Below are positions 31,801-34,755 of a DNA stretch of 34,755 bases, one piece after another; the first letter of the stretch is position 1; the number at the start of each line of letters is the position of its first letter. A program made the translations under genes and the position numbers. The notes under the pieces are model-generated. The model did not search any database. It saw only the letters and a program-made list of their open reading frames with translations, and was not told where the DNA came from. This DNA comes from Batkoa obscura (Eukaryota > Entomophthoromycota > Entomophthoromycetes > Entomophthorales > Batkoaceae). Where the stretch lies: the NCBI GenBank assembly GCA_030770535.1, contig JASVEC010000185.1, positions 1 through 34,755 of the forward strand. The letters are read 5' to 3'.

Positions 31801-33131
31801 ATGCTATTAAAACAACTTCATCTCACTAGATTCAATTCTTTCTATCAATTAATTCGAAATTATACAAGTAACTTCACCAATTTTATTTATAGAACCTAAT
31901 CCTCTAATAATTCTCTTATTAGCTTATAAACATGACAACATAAACAAAATCATATCACTAACACTCCCCAATGCAGCTGTGAAACAGCTAGATTATTATT
32001 GGTTACGAGATAATTGTACTTGTCCTCAATGTATTGATCCAAGTAGTACTCAAAAGTTACATTCTAGTGGAGAAATTAATTTGGATTTAAAATTAAAAGA
32101 TATGAAAGTTGAACAAAATCAATTAAAATTATTATGGGAAAAAAATTCATTAATAAATGAAGTAGAGGAGGAATTAAAAAAGGGAAAGCTTGAAGAAGGT
32201 CATAAAACTGTTTATGATTTGAAGGATTTAACTGGTGAAATCGAACCCTTATTAAGTGTTCCTATTAAAATTTGGGATGATACAATCCATTTAAAAAACA
32301 TAACATTTGATTATCAACACTACCTCAAAGACCCTAAATTACCACTTTTAAATTTATATAAATATGGTATAGTCTTATTAAATAATGTAGAATCTGGAGA
32401 AAATATAGTGAATAAGATAGGAGAAAAAATAGGACCTATTATGAGTACTTTTTATGGTACTAATTGGCATGTAAAAAGTGTAACTAAGCCTAATAATATA
32501 GCTTATACTGGGTTAAAGCTGAATTTTCATATGGATTTATTGTAAGTATTATTATTATTATTATTCAATTTTTATTTTTGTTTATATCATATTAATTTTA
32601 TATTATAATGATAGATATTTTGAATCCCCACCAGGCATTCAACTATTAAATTGTCTTGAAAATGAAGCTACTGGAGGTAATAGTTTATTTTTAGATGGGC
32701 TAAAAATTCTATCTGATTTAAAACATCAATTCCCAGAATATTACAATATATTACAACAAACTCTAGTAACTTACAAATATAATAATGATGGTCATCATAT
32801 GATTTTTAAACGACCTATTATAGAAGAAAATCATAACTTTAATTCATCACCCAATTTCAATTATGCTCCACCCTTTATGGGTAAACTGGATCTAGTCAAT
32901 ATTAATCAATGTCAATTATTTTATAAAGCAATGAGTAAATTAGATGAATTAATATCCCAAAATCAAATTTTATTAAATTTTAAATTAAATAAAAATACTT
33001 GTGTACTATTTAATAATCGACGTTTATTACATGCAAGAGAAAAATTCGAAACTTCAGGTAATCGACACTTTAATGGCACTTATGTAGGTTTGGATCCCTT
33101 TTTAGATACTATTCGTAAACTGATTAAATAA
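31801..33131 (+). CDS. Gamma-butyrobetaine / trimethyllysine dioxygenase
   Basis: Three exons, 31801-31867, 31923-32541 and 32615-33131, give 400 aa. Introns are 55 and 73 nt. The first 22 residues (MLLKQLHLTRFNSFYQLIRN) look like a mitochondrial presequence, being rich in Leu, Arg and Asn with no acidic residue. LRDNCTCPQC holds three likely zinc ligands (Cys54, 56, 59). The jelly-roll core has STFYGTNWHVKS, then HMDLLYFESPPGIQLL with iron ligands His225 and Asp227, and NNRRLLHAREKF with His368. This Fe(II)/2-oxoglutarate family makes carnitine: BBOX1 hydroxylates gamma-butyrobetaine, TMLHE hydroxylates trimethyllysine. Overall the sequence leans to BBOX1, while the presequence leans to TMLHE, so I leave the choice open. 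A 25-nt intron alternative (31868-31892) also keeps frame but is implausibly short. Confidence 0.92.
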
Positions 33132-33233
33132 TTATTAAATTAATTGAGTTTTAAAGTTTAAAGTTTGTTACTTTTATTTTGATTATTACTATTATTATAT
33201 TTATTTGTTTTATTTATTTACTTATTACTATTT

Positions 33234-34475
33234 TTATTTCATTTTTTTCAATTCTTCGATCGCTTTTAATAAAAATTCAATAGCATGATCCGGTTCATTG
33301 TAAGTTAAACTACTTAATGCATTTTTAATCAACTTCTTTCCTTCAGTTTCTGCTTCTTGTTTTCGATTGATATCATCATAGTTAATTTCATTAGCTATCG
33401 TATCTCTATTATAACTATTATAACTATTATTATTATTAATTATAGATTGTTGATTAAAATTAGGAGTTTGTTGTTCATTATTAATTTCTTTAAAAGCCTT
33501 ATTGTCATTACTAAAGCTAAGCTTAGTCTGTTGTTCGTTTGAATCCAAACCATTTTCTTCCGATTTAGTAATTGGACTAATAGGTGGATATTGTTGTGAT
33601 AAATTGCTCCATTCATTAGGTGGCTCGATTGGTGTATGCTCATTTGGTGGAATATACGCTTCTTCTCCTAATTAATAAGTGGAAATATAAAAACATTTAA
33701 AAAAATTTATATTAAATTCAATTTACCTTTATTCTTTATACCTTCTTTCATTAATTTATTCACTTGTACTGCTTTGTACTTACAATATGTCATCTTTTCT
33801 TCTAGCTTAAAACAAGTATTAGTTAATTTTATATAAAAAATAACCTAGTTTTTCTATTGATTGTTCCTTACCTCTGGATCTTTTTCTCCACAAGTAATAA
33901 TTAGTATTTCTAAAAAATTACCAGCAGCTAAATAAGCCATAGAGGTTTTACTAATTTATTATTAAATCTTTTTTAGAAATATCATATACATAAATCGACT
34001 TACGCATCATAAGCTTTTTGATGAAATCCATTCTCTGCTTTTTGAAACGCTTGATCTATTACTTTCTGTAATTGTAATTTAGCTTCATCATCATTGACTA
34101 AATATCCTTTTTTTAATAATAACTCTTTTTCCTAATAAAAATAAATTATTTGATTCTGTTGAACTTGACATCAGTTTTTATTCCATTTGATGCTTTTTAT
34201 TACTTTAAAATATTTCACTTACTTTCTCTGCCCTATCCATTAAATTACTTAAATAAAGTTTACTATCATCTTGCATTAAATTTAATCCCATTGACTTATT
34301 AATCCCATGTAACAAACCTAAATACAGAAAATTGTTTTATTATTAAATGATAATTAATAGTTAATTGAATTGATTATCACTTACAATAATAAGATACCAA
34401 GGGTAACTTCCCTTTAACCTCCTTTGATCTTGTTAAAAATTGATTGATACTCTTTAATTCTACAGGTAAATTCAT
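33234..34475 (-). CDS. VTA1: Vta1/LIP5, ESCRT-III Vps4 cofactor
   Basis: Six exons give 301 aa: 34475-34385, 34317-34223, 34131-34004, 33950-33872, 33805-33727 and 33667-33234. Introns are 53-91 nt. The N-terminal MIT-like domain starts MNLPVELKSINQFLTRSKEV and includes LPLVSYYC, MGLNLMQDDSKLYLSNLMDR, FHQKAYDAKTSMAYLAAGNF and KYKAVQVNKLMKEG. A long Asn/Gln/Ser-rich linker (about 170-260) follows, then the C-terminal VSL dimer domain GKKLIKNALSSLTYNEPDHAIEFLLKAIEELKK. Vta1 dimerises and stimulates Vps4 ATPase to recycle ESCRT-III in multivesicular-body sorting. It faces the dioxygenase gene tail to tail across 102 bp and is divergent from a possible gene starting at 34560. Confidence 0.95.
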
Positions 34476-34559
34476 ATAGTTTTATATTTACTTAATTACT
34501 AATCAAAAAAGCTCAATTTATTTGGTTTACTAAAAGTTTGATTTTGTTTTTTAAAAATA

Positions 34560-34755
34560 ATGTCCAATAAAGGAAAAGATAGCATAACCAATAAACGGAC
34601 ACCAAGTAAAAAGGATGGATAGTAAACTAGACAAGGGGAAGCTAGAAAGTGCAAGGACTTTACTCTTACAATTTAACTAATACTGATATATTTTTATTAT
34701 CCCTCAATATTATAAAAAAAATTAAACTCTTGATTTTAAAGAGATTCTAGACTCC
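34560..34755 (+). CDS. Possible start of a gene cut by the window edge
   Basis: An ATG at 34560 opens a short polar, Lys-rich frame (MSNKGKDSITNKRTP...) that stops at 34620. A 5' splice site within it (GTAAAA at 34606) and an AAAG at 34738-34741 would join to an in-frame tail that runs off the window. A second frame from 34614 (MDSKLDKGKLE...) also looks protein-like. It is divergent from VTA1 by 84 bp, consistent with a shared promoter. I do not recognise it, and the gene model is uncertain. Confidence 0.3.

Noticed and set aside
31868-31892. A 25-nt intron in the carnitine dioxygenase gene.
   Set aside because: It keeps frame, but a 55-nt intron with the same 5' end (31868-31922) also does and is of normal length with a CTAAT-like branch site.
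1-34755. CRISPR arrays, bacterial operons or plasmid-type origins.
   Set aside because: No regular spacer repeats were seen, and the spliced fungal-type genes show this is eukaryotic nuclear DNA.

Overview
The window is very A+T-rich eukaryotic DNA and reads as a nuclear segment of an early-diverging or filamentous fungus. Supporting signs are a siderophore-transporter-type MFS protein, a fungal UNC93-like MFS protein, a secreted GMC oxidoreductase, COA4, VTA1, VPS53, an ALYREF/Yra1 protein, and many short introns with GTAAGT-like 5' ends and TAG 3' ends. The base composition and gene set would suit an AT-rich zygomycete-grade lineage such as Entomophthoromycotina or a relative. That placement is an inference, not something the sequence proves.

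The left part (1 to about 17.5 kb) looks like an accessory compartment. It has few genes and long gene-free gaps. Four large genes show no introns in their coding parts: a monocarboxylate-transporter-like MFS protein (minus), an UNC93-like MFS protein (plus), a secreted GMC oxidoreductase (minus) and an ARN/SIT siderophore-transporter-like gene (minus) whose frame is broken. It also holds gene relics, notably a decayed AYR1-like short-chain dehydrogenase. Ten copies of one roughly 98-bp MITE-like element lie here, six of them within about 1.5 kb. These elements are flanked by 4-bp A/T-rich target duplications that differ between copies.

The right part (17.5 to 34.75 kb) is compact and housekeeping in character. 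Most genes there carry several short introns, and I rebuilt 41 introns of 41 to 139 nt. In order: MSRA, COA4, an FHIT-type HIT hydrolase with an apparent 5-nt micro-exon, an SLC35F1/F2-like transporter, ALYREF/YRA1, a DUF2306-like membrane protein, FNIP/LST4, VPS53, a gamma-butyrobetaine/trimethyllysine dioxygenase, VTA1, and the possible start of another gene at the right edge. No MITE copy was seen in this half. FNIP and VPS53 meet tail to tail with 24 bp between stops. VPS53 and the dioxygenase share a 233-bp divergent promoter.

The genes do not form one obvious pathway. The right-hand set serves mitochondrial redox and assembly (MSRA, COA4), lipid/carnitine metabolism (dioxygenase), endosome/TOR/vesicle traffic (FNIP, VPS53, VTA1) and mRNA export (YRA1). 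The left-hand set is transport and extracellular oxidation. The most novel-looking items are the MITE family, the FHIT micro-exon, and the intron and mobile-element contrast between the two halves.
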